This document shows positions 20,401-31,153 of a DNA stretch of 64,000 nt, one piece after another. The stretch is from assembly GCF_000372725.1 (NCBI RefSeq), contig NW_005202427.1:72407-136406 (forward strand), read 5' to 3'. Position 1 is the stretch's first letter. Each line of letters opens with the position of its first letter. The notes under the pieces are model-generated. The model was not told where the DNA came from. It saw nothing but the letters and a program-made list of their open reading frames with translations, and made no database searches. Source of the DNA: Emiliania huxleyi CCMP1516 (taxonomy: Eukaryota; Haptophyta; Isochrysidales; Noelaerhabdaceae). A program made the position numbers and the translations under genes.

Positions 20401-23400
20401 TCAACGCGGGCAAGGTCGCCCGGGCGGCGGTCAAGCGGAGCGGCCGGCTCGCGAATGGCGGACGCGGCAGCGACGAGGAGGGCTCGGACGACGAGGACGA
20501 CGACCTCGACGGCTTCATCGTGCGGGACGGGCAGGAGGAGGAGAGCGAGGACGAGGACTACGAGGCGACGGACGATGAGGAGGGTGACGGCGAGCAGGTG
20601 CGGCTGCCCGCCGCCTGCAAGAAGATGCCGGCGGGCCAGCTGCGCCAGCTGCTGCGCGCGGCCAAGATGAACGACCAGCAGTGCACCGGCCGCGCCAAGC
20701 TGGTGGAGCAGCTCAAGCAGGTGGAGCGGCAGGCGCGCAGCAGCGGCGGGCAGCGCGTCGCCGACCTCCTCGCGAAGGCGGGCCTCGGCGGCAGCAAGCG
20801 GCCCTCGCCCGACTCGGCTCAGGCGTCGGGCCGGCCCAAGCGGCGGCTGCAGCGCGGCGCGGAGAAGAAGAGCTACATCGAGCTCTCTTCCGAGGAGGAG
20901 GAGGAGGAGGAGGAGGACGTCGAGATGGGCGAGGCGGAGACCGGCGACTACTTCGTCGGCAAGGAGCTCTCGATCGAGCAGGAGGGGGGCGGCCGCCGCG
21001 TGGCCACCGTCGTGGCGCACTACCCGAGCACCGGCCACCACCGCGTGCGCTACGCTGACGGCGGCGGCGGCGCCGAGGACAGGGTGCTGCTCAAGGAGGT
21101 CAAGTGGGACTACCACCGCAAGCAGGCGGCGCCGGGGGCGAGCGGCGCGCGGCGGGCGGTGCAGGACTCGGACTCGGAGGCGCTCCCCGAGGCGGCGCGT
21201 GCTCGGGTGTTTGCGCATGACGCGTCCTCGACGCGCCCGTCACGTGTGCGCCGTAGGACCTGCTCGAGGCGGCGTGCTCGGGCGCGTCGGAGAACGCGCC
21301 GCCGCAGAGGTCGAGCAAAGGCAAGGCGCGCAAGAGCGCTGGCAAGGCGCGGCGCGTGGCCGCCGACGATTCGGACGCCTCCTGGAGCGGCGGCTCCGGC
21401 GACGAGGACGAGGAGGAGGTGGCGCGCCCGACCAACCGCGCGAGCCGCTCCAAGTCGCCGCTGCCTGCGCCGACCAAGTCGGCGGCGAAGCCCAAGCCCA
21501 AGCGGCGCAAGAGCTACGGGTCGGACGACGACTTGCTGTCCGAGTCGGAGGAGGAGGAGGAGGACCTCAGCTGGGCGCAGCACAGCAACCCTGCCGAGAT
21601 CAAGATGCTGCAGCGGCTCAAGAAGCAGCTCGTGCGCAAGCTGAACGCGCTCAAGATGCCCGACAACCCGCTCGACAAGCTCATCGAGGAGCTCGGCGGC
21701 GCCGAGTCGGTCGCCGAGCTCACGGGTCGCAAGGGGCGGCTCGTGCGCGACGAGGAGGGGCGCACCGTCTACCAGAAGCGGAACGCGAACGAGGTGGACT
21801 CCGACACGGGGCGGATGGTGGCGATGGAGCGCATCAACCTCGCGGAGAAGAAGGCCTTCATGGACGGCCGCAAGCTCGTCGCCATCATCTCTGAGGCGGC
21901 CTCGTCGGGCATCTCGCTGCAGGCGGACCGGCGCGTGCCGAACACGCGCAAGCGGCTGCACATCACGCTCGAGCTGCCGTGGTCCGCCGACCAGGCGAGT
22001 GCCTCACCGCTACCGCTCCCCCCCCTGCGCCTCTGCTCTCGTGATCTCTCTCCTCCCCTGCTGCCTCTCCCCTCCCGACTCTCCTCCCCTGCTGCCTCTC
22101 CCCTCCCGACCGCCCCCGCCGCCTCTCACTGTCCGCCCGCCTCACCGCCCTTGCAGTGCATCCAGCAGTGCGGCCGCACGCATCGCTCCAACCAGATCCA
22201 CGGGCCGGAGTACCAGCTGTTCATGACGGCCTGCGGCGGCGAGCGCCGCTTTGCGTCGACGGTGGCCAAGCGGCTGCAGCAGCTCGGCGCCATCACCAAG
22301 GGGGATCGGCGCGCTGCCGACGCGTCGGACCTCTCGATGTTCGACGTCGACACCAAGTGGGGCAAGAAGGCGTACGACGAGCTCATCGAGCTGCTCAGCA
22401 ACCCGCTCTTCTCGTCGACCCGGCCGCCGCCGCCGTACGTGCGCCGTGCGCTCGGGCTCAAGGCGAACGACGAGCTGCACGCGCGGTGGAAGGAGTACCT
22501 GGACGACGCCGAGGAGGCGGTCGCCTCGGTCGGCATCAACACCGACGACAAGGGGAGCGTCAAGGGCTTCCTCAACCGGCTGCTCGGCATGTGCGTCAAG
22601 ATGCAGAACAAGGTTTTCGACCACTTCATGGCCATCCTGGAGGAGAAGGTGCGCGTCGCCAAGCAGAACGGCGAGTTCGACGACGGCGTCGTCGACATCC
22701 GCGGCGAGTCGGTCAAGGTGGGGCCGCCGCCTCGTGGCGCTGCTCCGGGAGATGCGTCTCGGACCCTTCTCGGAACCGTCCCTTAGGTCGCAGCCAACTT
22801 CCCTCGCGAGATGAAGAAGGACCCGATCTCGGGCGTGCCGCTGCTGCACTTCAAGCTGGACGTCGACCGCGGCCTCTCCTTCAAGCGCGCGATGGAGATG
22901 CTGGACGAAAAGGCAAAGTCGAACGAGACGGGCAAGCTCTACCCGAGAGAGGGATTCTACGTCTCGAAGCGGCCGCTTATTGGCCGCGAGAAGGAGGGGC
23001 CCAACGGCGTCAAGGCGCTCGCCTTCCTGATCCAGCGGCCCATGAGCGCGTTTGCCGTGCCGAGCACGTACATCCACACGTACGGCATCCACCGCCCAAA
23101 CACGGGGCTTGGGGCGACGGACAGCTTTGAGAGCTTCACCGAAGGCATCACACCGCGCTTCTCCAAGCTGACGCCCGAGGCCGCCAAGGACAAGTGGGAG
23201 GCGCTCTACCGCGACGGGCTCCGGATGTGCAGCCACGGCCCGAACTGCAAGCACGGCTCGAGGTGCACGGTCGGCAAGCGGGTGCAGCAGCAGCACCTGA
23301 TCTGCGGCGCGGTGATCCCATTCTGGGCGGTCATCAAGGAGCACCTCGAGTATCAGAAAAAGGGCGGGCGCGACGGCAGCCTCCAGATGGTCAAGGTGAT

Positions 23401-23896
23401 GCGTATCGTCCGCGTGCGCTGCGTGGGCGCGGACGGCCGCGAGCAGCGGCTTGTCGGCGTCGAGATCTCCGACAAGGGCGTGGCCAAGCTCGATGCCGCG
23501 CTCAACAATCAGCCGGCGCCGCAGGTGCCGCCCCCGACTCGCCCCGGCGCCGTCGCCACCGCCCAATCACGGGATCCCCGCCCCGCACCGCAGGACGTCA
23601 AGCCCGACGTCAAGCCCGACCTGCACCAGCTGGGCCGGGGCGGCGCCTCCTCCTCCTCGTCGCACGGTGGCGGCGCCTCCTCCTCCGACGTCAAGCCGGA
23701 CGTGCGCGGCTTGCGCGTCGGCGCTCACGTGATGGTGCACGGCCTCGCGACGGACGCGGGGAAGAAGCTCAACGGCAAGCGCGGCAAGATCGAGCGGTGG
23801 GACGCGGCAATGCAGCCGTCCGGCCGCTGGATCGTCAGGATCGACGGCCAGCAAGGCACGAACGCGCTGCAGGCCAAGAACCTGGGGGCGCTCTGA
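17429..23896 (+). CDS. SBNO: Strawberry-notch (SBNO) family helicase-like chromatin regulator
   Basis: SBNO proteins are nuclear SF2-type helicase-like transcription regulators. Exons by eye: 17429-17476, 17576-17690, 17765-17895, 17982-18223, 18297 to about 19345, 19986-21191, 21269-21994, 22157-22717, 22787-23896; about 1,730 residues, in phase wherever checkable. The N-terminus has a Cys/His-rich module (PHPRHDCVVHKW, CKQFCAKCFC, CEHWDQHC). The helicase core has GDGVGLGKGRQLAG (P-loop), ILFDESHKAKN (DEAH-like box) and VVYCSATGAS; the second lobe has VVVGLQTTGEARL and CGRTHRSNQ. A SAP-like and a Tudor-like segment and acidic linkers (EEEEEEEED) precede the second lobe; a KOW-like segment ends the protein. 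Introns 21192-21268 and 21995-22156 are GC-AG. The stretch 19346-19985 is misassembled, so the joining intron is unknown. Confidence 0.93.
19346..19985. other. Misassembled stretch inside SBNO: vector-like tag, inverted echo, gap, noisy duplicate
   Basis: After the exon end, CTAGTTCTAGAGCG (19373-19386) matches a common cloning-vector polylinker. 19387-19486 is the reverse complement of about 19172-19270. After 100 N (19487-19586), 19587-19870 is a noisy forward copy of about 19056-19345 with inflated G and C runs. This looks like untrimmed low-quality reads joined beside a gap, not real exons. True sequence resumes before the acceptor at 19985. Confidence 0.9.
19487..19586. other. Assembly gap (100 N)
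   Basis: Exactly 100 undetermined bases within the SBNO gene. Confidence 0.99.
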
Positions 23897-24440
23897 CGGG
23901 CGGCGCGAGAGCTCCGCCGGCGCGCGCCGCCGCTCTCTGACGCGCCTTTTGCAAAGGGCCGCGTATGCTACGTGGAGGCCTCTCTTGCTCTGCGGGGAGC
24001 ATGTTTTTGTTCCCCCGCTGTCGGGGGAGGCGGGGCGGCGGTCTGCCTGTCTCTCCCGTCTCCGACTCTGACACTCTGTACCCCGCGGCGAGCCATCGAT
24101 TGTTCTTTTCGTGTTCTCTTCTACAGTCGTGCGCGTGGAATGAGATCAAGTCCTCCGCTCACCCAAGCAAACCTCCACTGGTTGGGTAGTAGAGGCTAAG
24201 AGTTCTGAGCCTCGAGGCTTAACGGGTCTAAGTGTGACCGGTCACGCTCGGGTGCGTACGCGGTCTAAGATCGGCGGGAGCCTCTTATACGGTGCCTCAA
24301 AATTTTCTTCGCCTGCGGCGGGCGTGCGCCGTCGCAACTTGCGCACGGAGAGGCGGAGAGGAGAGGTCGTGCGCGGCTCGATGCGCGGCAACTGGCGACG
24401 GCGCTTGTAGCTTTTGACCCATGGGGTCGTGCAAAATATC
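23897..24440. other. SBNO 3' flank
   Basis: No gene recognised. AT content rises after 24070, consistent with a 3' UTR and spacer. The words GAGGCTTAACGGGTCTAAG and, further on, GTCTAAG recur near 25260-25360. Confidence 0.5.
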
Positions 24441-25216
24441 GACTAGGTCCAGCCCTGGGTGGCGCAGGTTGTGACATTTGGCGATTCCGCGACTTACTGG
24501 GCCCCTGAGCCGCTACCCGTGTGCGATTTTTTGTGGCCCGGGCATGATACTGATAGTAAACGGGTCAGAACCGGCCAAACACAGGCTACAGCCCCACACA
24601 CGCGCCCGCCATAGCTCCTGGAGAGCATGCGCGAGTGACGCGCTACAAGCCGCGAGAGTGGCATTAGAGGCAGGAACGACGTGCTCTTGCTGCACCTCGC
24701 AGCTGCACCGAGTGTGCTCGCAGTGTATGCCACGGCCACCGCCTGCGGCATTGCTCTCGTGCAGCTAGGCGACGCAGGTCCATCAGCAGGGCTCATCCAA
24801 TGCGAGCGCACATTGTGCGTAGCCGCAGGCAGGTGGCAGTGGACGCACCCACCGGCTGTGGCGGCTCGTATGCCCCCGGCAGTGCTGCTAGTCATTAACT
24901 TGCGTATTAGGGCCGCAGCAGACTGCTGCTGTGGCAGCAGCAGCAGCAGCCTGCTGCCTGATTCAGTCAAGCCAGCGGCGCAGCGAGGCGTGCAGAATTT
25001 GCGTGGTTTTGTTCCTCCTGAGGCTGAGCGCATTCGAGCCCTTCGACCGGAGTTGGATGGTACCACGCGTCTCACTGAGACGCGGGGTACTGGCCATGGC
25101 CGGACTACGGAGCGTGAGGTGGCGAGCGGAGCGAGCGACAAAACAACGAGAAAAACACGGATCTGACGATTGTCACAGAACGTCAGATCTTGCGCCACCC
25201 AGGGCTGGACCTAGTC
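24441..25216. mobile_element. TIR element with TATC target-site duplication
   Basis: Inverted termini begin GACTAGGTCCAGCCCTGGGT and continue GGCGCA (24441-24466; right end 25191-25216). TATC flanks both sides (24437-24440, 25217-25220). A minus-strand frame of about 230 codons lies inside but shows no transposase signature. It is probably a 776-bp non-autonomous DNA transposon. Confidence 0.7.
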
Positions 25217-25383
25217 TATCCAGGGTTTACACTTTTTATTTAGCAGACCGCGGGCCACCTCGTGTCGTCTAAGTTCGTGAGTCCGATCACCAGCGTCTAA
25301 GTTTGAGAGCCCGCTCCTTCCGGGGGCTTAGTTCAGCGCTCGGCTGCGAGCAGGTCTAAGTTTTGGGCAACCCTCTACCCCTA
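25217..25383. repeat. GTCTAAGTT short repeats
   Basis: GTCTAAGTT recurs at about 25265, 25296 and 25353, with a related GGCTTAGTT at about 25326, between the TIR element and a gene fragment. Function unknown. Confidence 0.5.
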
Positions 25384-25590
25384 CTACCCAACCATTAAAC
25401 CTCCCCAGCCTCCCATCGCGAGCGACGCTCGATTCGGATGGGGTGGAGGCGGCGGCGAGGCCGGTGTGGTGACCACGTCGGGCGCAACTTCGAGCGAGAG
25501 CACGTTAGCGACACCGGCGCGTTTCAGCGCGTCGCGCACGCTGGCCGCGCTGGCCGCCTCGACATGCACGACAACGTACTGCTAAGTGTA
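25384..25590 (-). pseudogene. C-terminal gene fragment
   Basis: The minus frame reads VVVHVEAASAASVRDALKRA then GVANVLSLEVAPDVVTTP and ends at a stop at 25384 after a Pro run. Composition and the Val/Ala strand-helix pattern look coding, but an in-frame TAG lies just upstream (it could be a splice acceptor) and no N-terminal part is found. I do not recognise the family. Confidence 0.4.
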
Positions 25591-25754
25591 CGTGCATGCA
25601 GCATGCATGGTGTGCGCGCCGGGTGAGCATGCATGCAGCGACTCGCTCGCCCGGGATCCGTCGAGGTGGGGCGTCGTGGACCGCTCTCAAGCTGCACCAG
25701 TGGCAGCTCTGGCTCTCCCTTGAGCGAGGAGCAGACGGGCAGCAGCACCTCCTC

Positions 25755-26316
25755 TCCGAAAAAGAAAGAAAGAAAGAAAACGGACAACCCAAGGGAGGGA
25801 TGGGAGGACGGCACGCCGCCACCACACAGGAATTTTAAGGAGAGGGGTGTGGTGCGCTAGCCGTCGCCCACCCTTGGGCGTCCGCCTCTTCCTATCTCTC
25901 TTCGCAGTCTCTCGCCGATTCTCGCTGCAACCTTCATGCCACCTCGCGGTCGTCCCACTCTCGTCGTTCTTTCCCTTGTTTGTCGCTTCTTCTTCTGTCG
26001 CGTCGCTCTGCCTCGTTCTGCGACGCCGCCGCCGCCTGCCGGTCCCTTGTTCTCGCTGCTTCTTGCGCCTTTCGGCGCAGCTCCGCCCTCCTCGCTGCAT
26101 ATCCTGGCCCCTCGAGTCTATCGATCGAGCTCTCCTCGAGCAAGGACGAACGAGTCTTCTGACGCCCACTGCTATCATTTGCCACCCAGTCATATCATCA
26201 TTGCTCAGGTCCACTCTCTCTTCGAACACTTGTGCCTTCACTGATGATGCCGGCGCTGGGGTCCCCTTCGGGTGCATCGTCTCCGCCACGCCCGCCAGCT
26301 TTTTTTGGTCGTCCGA
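25755..26316 (+). repeat. Interspersed repeat family 2, full-length copy upstream of carrier gene
   Basis: About 560 bp matching about 42500-43040 over most of its length: AAAGAAAG start, GGACGGCACGCCGCCACCAC, ATTTTAAGGAGAGG, then a TC-rich middle and a shared 3' part (GGCGCTGGGGTCCCCTT). It ends about 82 bp before the carrier ATG, in sense with the gene. Confidence 0.85.
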
Positions 26317-26397
26317 GTTGAGATCGACTGCAGCAGATCGATACAGCCAACAGCAGTCTAGCCCTGAGCATTCTAGCCCTGAGGAGGAGGAGGACTG

Positions 26398-27704
26398 ATG
26401 AACCTGCTCCTCTCTCTACTCCTCGCCGCGTGGGTGCCGGCGTGGGGGCGAGTATCGCCATCGCGGCGACGAAGCGGTCGGTACTACGCCGGTGTCTCTC
26501 TGTCTGGCGCGGTGGCCAGCTCTACGACTCACGTGCTGGTCCTACCGCTTGACGTGGTGAAGACTCGCATGCAGACGGGCAGCCGCCTCGGCTTGATGAC
26601 AGCCGCTGGCGCTGTCCTCGCAGACGCGCCCGGCCGAGGGCTATTCCGCCTCTCGGTTTTTCTCAAGGGCCTGCCTCCGACGGCAGTCGGGTACTTTCTC
26701 CAGGCCATAACAGATGAGAGAGTATGAGAGCGCACGGGATTGCTCGAGCCTCCCTCGATTACCCTTCGACGTGCCTTAGGGTGGTGCCAAGTTCGGCGGC
26801 TACGAGGCGCTGAAGCAGGAGTCGTTTGCGCGGCTGCGGGCGGCTGGAGGGGAGGAGCTGACGCGCCGATGCCAGCTTCCAGCCATGCTCGCGTCGGCCG
26901 CGGCCGCAGAGATGGCTGCGACCGTCCTCTTGGCACCGCTGGAGGCTTCGCTCCGCCCGCCCGGCCGTAAATTCGCCCCTGACGCACATCTCACACCTTC
27001 ACCGTAGTGGTGTGAGCAGGTGCTCAAGCTCCGCATGCAGACGGACGCGGCAGCGGCAGCGCGCGGCGCGGCGCGCACCCTGCTGCACATCTCGCGGCAC
27101 GAGGGCCTCGGCGCGCTCTACAAGGGGCTCGCGCCGATCGCGATGCGCCAAGTACCCTACACCATGAGCAAGCTGGTCGTCTACGACCAAGTCGCCCGCC
27201 TCGCCAAGAGCGCTTGCGTGGGCGAGCGGGAGCACCTGCGACCTTGCGCGATCGTCCTCACCGGGCTGGTCGCAGGCGCCGCAGCAGCGATCGTCTCGCA
27301 CCCCGCCGACTTGCTGCTCACCCGCTTGTGCGGCTCTGCCACGGCCAGCACGGCCACCAGCGTCGCAGAGTGCGTCATTGCGGACGGCGTGCTCGAGCAG
27401 GTGCATATCTCGCGAACGTCGCGGCCATTCCTCACACACGAGCGTGTCTAGACGCGTCCATGATTTGCCCACAGGCCAGGTACTTAATGAGCCTTGGCTT
27501 GCGCGGAGCATACGCCGGGCTGGCGCCGCGGCTCGCAATGGCTTCGGTGGTGAAGAGCTCGATCCGCTTGTTTCCCTCACAGCTCTCGGTGCGCTGGATA
27601 GGCTCGCCATGACGTCGGTGATGACGTCCATCCAATTTTCGCTATACGAGTGGCTGCAGATGTCATTGGGTGTGCGCCCGCAGGCTGAGGGCAGAAATGT
27701 CTGA
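26398..27704 (+). CDS. Mitochondrial carrier family protein, phosphate-carrier-like, five exons
   Basis: SLC25 carriers move metabolites across the inner mitochondrial membrane. Exons 26398-26703, 26780-26944, 27020-27400, 27475-27530 and 27602-27704 join in phase to 336 residues. Three repeats are visible: PLDVVKTRMQ in repeat 1, APLEVLKLRMQ in repeat 2 (formed across the splice) and SHPADLLLTRL in repeat 3. KGLPPTAVGYFLQGGAKFGG and KGLAPIAMRQVPYTMSKLVV resemble the phosphate carrier (SLC25A3). Three of four introns are GC-AG (26704-26779, 26945-27019, 27531-27601); 27401-27474 is GT-AG. All are 71-76 bp. The N-terminus (MNLLLSLLLAAWVPAWG) looks like a secretory signal, unusual for a mitochondrial carrier, so a plastid-envelope or ER location is possible. 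The substrate is inferred. Confidence 0.88.
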
Positions 27705-28094
27705 TGTTGTGTGTTATCCAGTCGGTTCCTCTCTCCTCGCGTTGTCGGATAACCTACATATATCTCCGATGAGCGAGGCCCGATTTTGCTATTAAGATTT
27801 TCCGCTCGCGCAAAAAAAAGTTCACACCACAAAGAACCCTGCACAAAGATCGCAAGGGCGGGGACCTGTTCCTTTTTACCCATCTCACAGTAGAGAGGTG
27901 TCGACGTGTTTTACGTCCACCTGATCCGTTTTATTTATTTATTTATTAAAAAAAAGTTTCTGGGGGCGGTTTGACTCGAAAACAATTCGAAAATAAAAAA
28001 GACATGAGACGCAAGTGGAGAGGGGGGTTGGGGGACCGAATGAGAGGCGAAAAGGACAGAGTGGGGCTGGAAGAGGGGCTGTGTGAGGTGCGAG
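27705..28094. other. Intergenic
   Basis: AT-rich 3' flank with TTATTTATTTATT and an A run near 27935-27955, possibly a polyadenylation region. No gene seen. Confidence 0.6.
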
Positions 28095-28670
28095 GGGGTT
28101 AGCGGTTAGCGCTACTCTGTCGCAGCTCGGACGGCAAGTGCTTCTGCACCAGGTGCCCCCCGGCCCCGGCCCCGCCCAGGCACGTCTGTGTGGTGTGCGA
28201 CAGACACACAGCGTGTCTCGCTGATCACCGCATAGCCTGTGGCGAGGCGGTGGTCGCTCGGACACACGAGATCCGACAAAAGTCACCGCCGGTTTTGGAG
28301 CCTCGCGAGCTCTTGCGTGACGAGGCGCCGCTCGCTGCTTCCAAGGGGCTTCAGGAGGCCGGTCAGAGCGGCGTCGAGAATAGCGAGGGCCGCCTGCGGG
28401 AGCGGGCACGTAGTGGCAGTCCGCGTGAGAGCGAAGGCGGGCGATGAGTGGAGGAGGAAGGCTCCGCGCACCGAGCAGCGGCCACCACCCTGGCAGTGCT
28501 CGTGGACCGCCATGAGCGTCATGTCGTGCAAGGCTCTGGCGTTGTCCAGCGCCTGCTGTGCTGTCTGGAGCGTGGGCTTGATCGACGTGTTCCGCGTCCA
28601 CACCGCCGTCTGACTAGCACGTCGTGGCTCATCTCCGGTGCAGAAGGAGGAGCTGTGTAGGCACACCGGC
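28095..28670 (-). CDS. Spliced gene of unknown function (model incomplete)
   Basis: Two minus-strand exons are convincing. The first (about 28660-28472) reads TLQTAQQALDNARALHDMTL then MAVHEHCQGGGRCS; a 78-bp intron (28394-28471, GTGCGC...CGCAG) leads in phase to AALAILDAALTGLLKPLGSS, then ERRLVTQELARLQNR. A likely last exon near 28097-28150 reads KHLPSELRQSSANR and stops. The join between these and the start codon are unresolved. The protein looks mostly helical. I do not recognise it. Confidence 0.45.
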
Positions 28671-28791
28671 GAGCGCGGAGAGCCTCGGTACGATCGAATG
28701 GCGCGATCTGCCCGGGCAAGGGGTGAGGGAAGTGAGGCCGGCGCACGGGGAGGGCGGCTGGGAGGGCGGCTACGGCTCTAGGGGCGCTGCA

Positions 28792-29895
28792 TCATCTGAC
28801 GATCTGCAGTAACGCACGTGTCACCGAAGGCAGTCGTGGGGGCAAGGACAGGGCATCGAGCCACACGAAGCGCTCCACTTGGGGGTGCGCTGCCCTGCAT
28901 GCCGACAGCACGTACACCCGAGCCCACGAGGGCGAGATCCAGGAGAGGCCTGCCAAATCCTCTTCGTCCATGCACTCTCGAGGTGTGAGATGCGCAAGGC
29001 CATGCGCCTGGGCAAAGTCGCTAACCGCAAGGCGGTCGTCAAAGGGGCGCGCATCGCGTCCAGTGGCGACAACGGCACGGGCGTCGACAGAGAGCGAGAC
29101 GAGCGCCATCGAACTGTTCGTGAGGGACAGCATCGAAGGCATCGTCCGGTTACGCAGCTCGTGACACCGCACCAGTGCTGCCGGTCCACGGGATACCCAT
29201 GCGTCGCAGCATGCGTCTTTGTGATGGTGGGTAGCTAGCTGCCTCCGCCGCCTCGCTGGCGCAACCACAATCCCCTCTCCGCCTCCTGGAGGGGCTCCGT
29301 TTCCAGTCAGCCACGACCAGGTCAGGTTGACGAGGCTGAAGATGTCGTAACGGAGCGGTATGGTTCCAGACGTCCAAGTCCAGTGCCGAGTCGGGCGCCA
29401 GCCCGCATAAGACGTCTGGTTATTGTTGGCGGGCCGAACCACGGCCAGTGTCCTCTGGAGGGATCGATTGGCACGCACCGCTATAGCTGCAACGTTTCTA
29501 GACTCAGCCACGACCTGCTTGTGCACGCGCGCTGCCATTCCAACGATCCGTGCATCTTCCTCCCACTGCGCCTTCCAGCGTTGGTCGTCGGCCGAGAGGA
29601 GAAAGCTGACTGCCCCGACACGCTCGGTCAGTGTCCACGTGTCCGGAGCCCCCCGTCCTGTCAGGTTGCACACATGACATCCGCTGCGCGGGGTGTCGCC
29701 TCGCCACACAGCGTAGCTGTTGAGCTGGGGGGACAATGCGGCAACAGCGTTCTTGCAGCTTTCAGCGGTGTCCATGTCCCCGAGATGACCATTGTACTCT
29801 GCGCTTGTGCAGATGAGATCTTTGTCGTTGACGCGCTTCCACTCGCCCAGGCTAGCAGCATGGGCGAGCGTCGAAGCTAGCAGCAGGCTAGACAT
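28792..29895 (-). CDS. Secreted or lumenal Cys-containing protein, unknown function
   Basis: Single exon of 367 residues from the ATG at 29895. The N-terminus MSSLLLASTLAHAASLGEWK is a good signal peptide. Next comes a small module with conserved-looking Cys and aromatic residues (LICTSAEYNGHLGDMDTAES, YAVWRGD, GCHVCNLTGRG) that resembles single-domain extracellular repeats common in algal proteins. The rest has an Arg/His patch (ARRRRQLATHHHKD) and several N-x-S/T sites. No membrane segment follows the signal. An upstream in-frame extension exists but hides the signal. No family name is justified. Confidence 0.65.
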   Translation of the reverse strand: MSSLLLASTLAHAASLGEWKRVNDKDLICTSAEYNGHLGDMDTAESCKNAVAALSPQLNSYAVWRGDTPRSGCHVCNLTGRGAPDTWTLTERVGAVSFLLSADDQRWKAQWEEDARIVGMAARVHKQVVAESRNVAAIAVRANRSLQRTLAVVRPANNNQTSYAGWRPTRHWTWTSGTIPLRYDIFSLVNLTWSWLTGNGAPPGGGEGIVVAPARRRRQLATHHHKDACCDAWVSRGPAALVRCHELRNRTMPSMLSLTNSSMALVSLSVDARAVVATGRDARPFDDRLAVSDFAQAHGLAHLTPRECMDEEDLAGLSWISPSWARVYVLSACRAAHPQVERFVWLDALSLPPRLPSVTRALLQIVR

Positions 29896-31153
29896 GATCT
29901 GGGCGTGATCCGTCCGCCCGACGTCAATCGCGGCGGCGCGCGAGAATATTTTACTCAAAATTTTTGAAAATGAGTTTACGTTTCGACGCCCCGAGACGCC
30001 AGCGCGAGAAGATGGGAATGATGCTTTACACGCGCGGACCGCTCAGCGCCGAGAGGGCGGCGGCGGCGGCGTCTCTCTCTCTCTCTCGCCCAGATGTGTG
30101 TCTTGATTTGCCAACAACAAACCAGCAAGACAGGCAGACAGACGCCCACCCACAGCGACGGGGGGTGCGGCGTGCGCGCTGCGCCAGGCGGGTCGACAGG
30201 CGGGAGGGGAGAGGGGATGGGGACCCTATTTGGCGTGAGGTGGTGCATGCACATGCACATCGATGCACACACACATGCACGCGGCCACCGCGCCCGCCGC
30301 AGTTCCGCCGTCTCGTCGGGCAGCAGCTCCTAATCTCGAGACAATCTCGGGTCAATCTCGCGCGATCTCGGGGGAGCTCCGCCGTCGGGCAGCAGCTCCT
30401 CGAACATGTATCAGGTTTAGTCCACCCACTTCTCCTCAGCGACGAATCTGGTTCGTGTTAGCAGTGGGAAAATATGGAAGGAAAAAAGCAGCAGAACGAC
30501 AAACCTGTCAGCAGAGTCCTCCTACGGGAATGTACGTAAGAGCCACATATGCTGAACAACAAGGAAGGGGGAAATAAAAAACTGGGAGAACCGCCATCGG
30601 GTATCTTCGTAAGAGCCACATACACTGAAAAAAGGAATTTTACAACACTCCCTCGCAGAACGAACGCTGCGAGCTGTTTGAAAAAAGGAGCGAACCGAGC
30701 CGCCGGTGTGTCCCGCAGCGGCCAATGCGACCTCGCTGGGCCAGAAAATCGGCCCGCGAGTGCTCCGCAGCAGCCTCGCTGGGCCAGAACATCGGCCCGC
30801 GAGGTGGATGGATGCTAGCATGAGCCCGATGCGTCGCAGTGTAGGTCTATTGTCGTCGCAGTGCTCTTGCGTTTCGGCGGTAGTTTTAGGTATATTGTTG
30901 GCAAATCAAGACACAGAGCTCACACAGGATCACAGCGGGAGGAAAGCGGCGAGTCGCAATTCCTGGGGTCCTTGTAGTGATCTGATCACCCGAATACCAC
31001 GTTCGATCGCTCCTCATCGCAAACCCTGTCAGCAGTTCACCTTCGGGTAAGACCTACATAATTCTTAAAAGAATAACCGGCGGAACTTCGATCGATGGCA
31101 ACCGCGCACGTGTCACAGCCCTCGCCCGCGGCAGTCCGCCTTTTTGTGGTGTG
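29896..31153. other. Intergenic, AT-richer, with short repeats
   Basis: GCATGCACATGCACATCGAT-type words lie near 30245. GTAAGAGCCACATA occurs at about 30536 and 30610, each after a CGGGAAT or CGGGTAT word, and a related form lies at about 51290. A repeat near 30726-30800 has two copies of CTCGCTGGGCCAGAA and ATCGGCCCGCGAG. No gene is supported, though a 5' exon of the next gene may lie here. Confidence 0.5.

Noticed and set aside
24494..25198. 234-codon minus frame inside the TATC element as a transposase
   Set aside because: Composition is Ser/Arg/Ala noise without a DDE or helix-turn-helix pattern.
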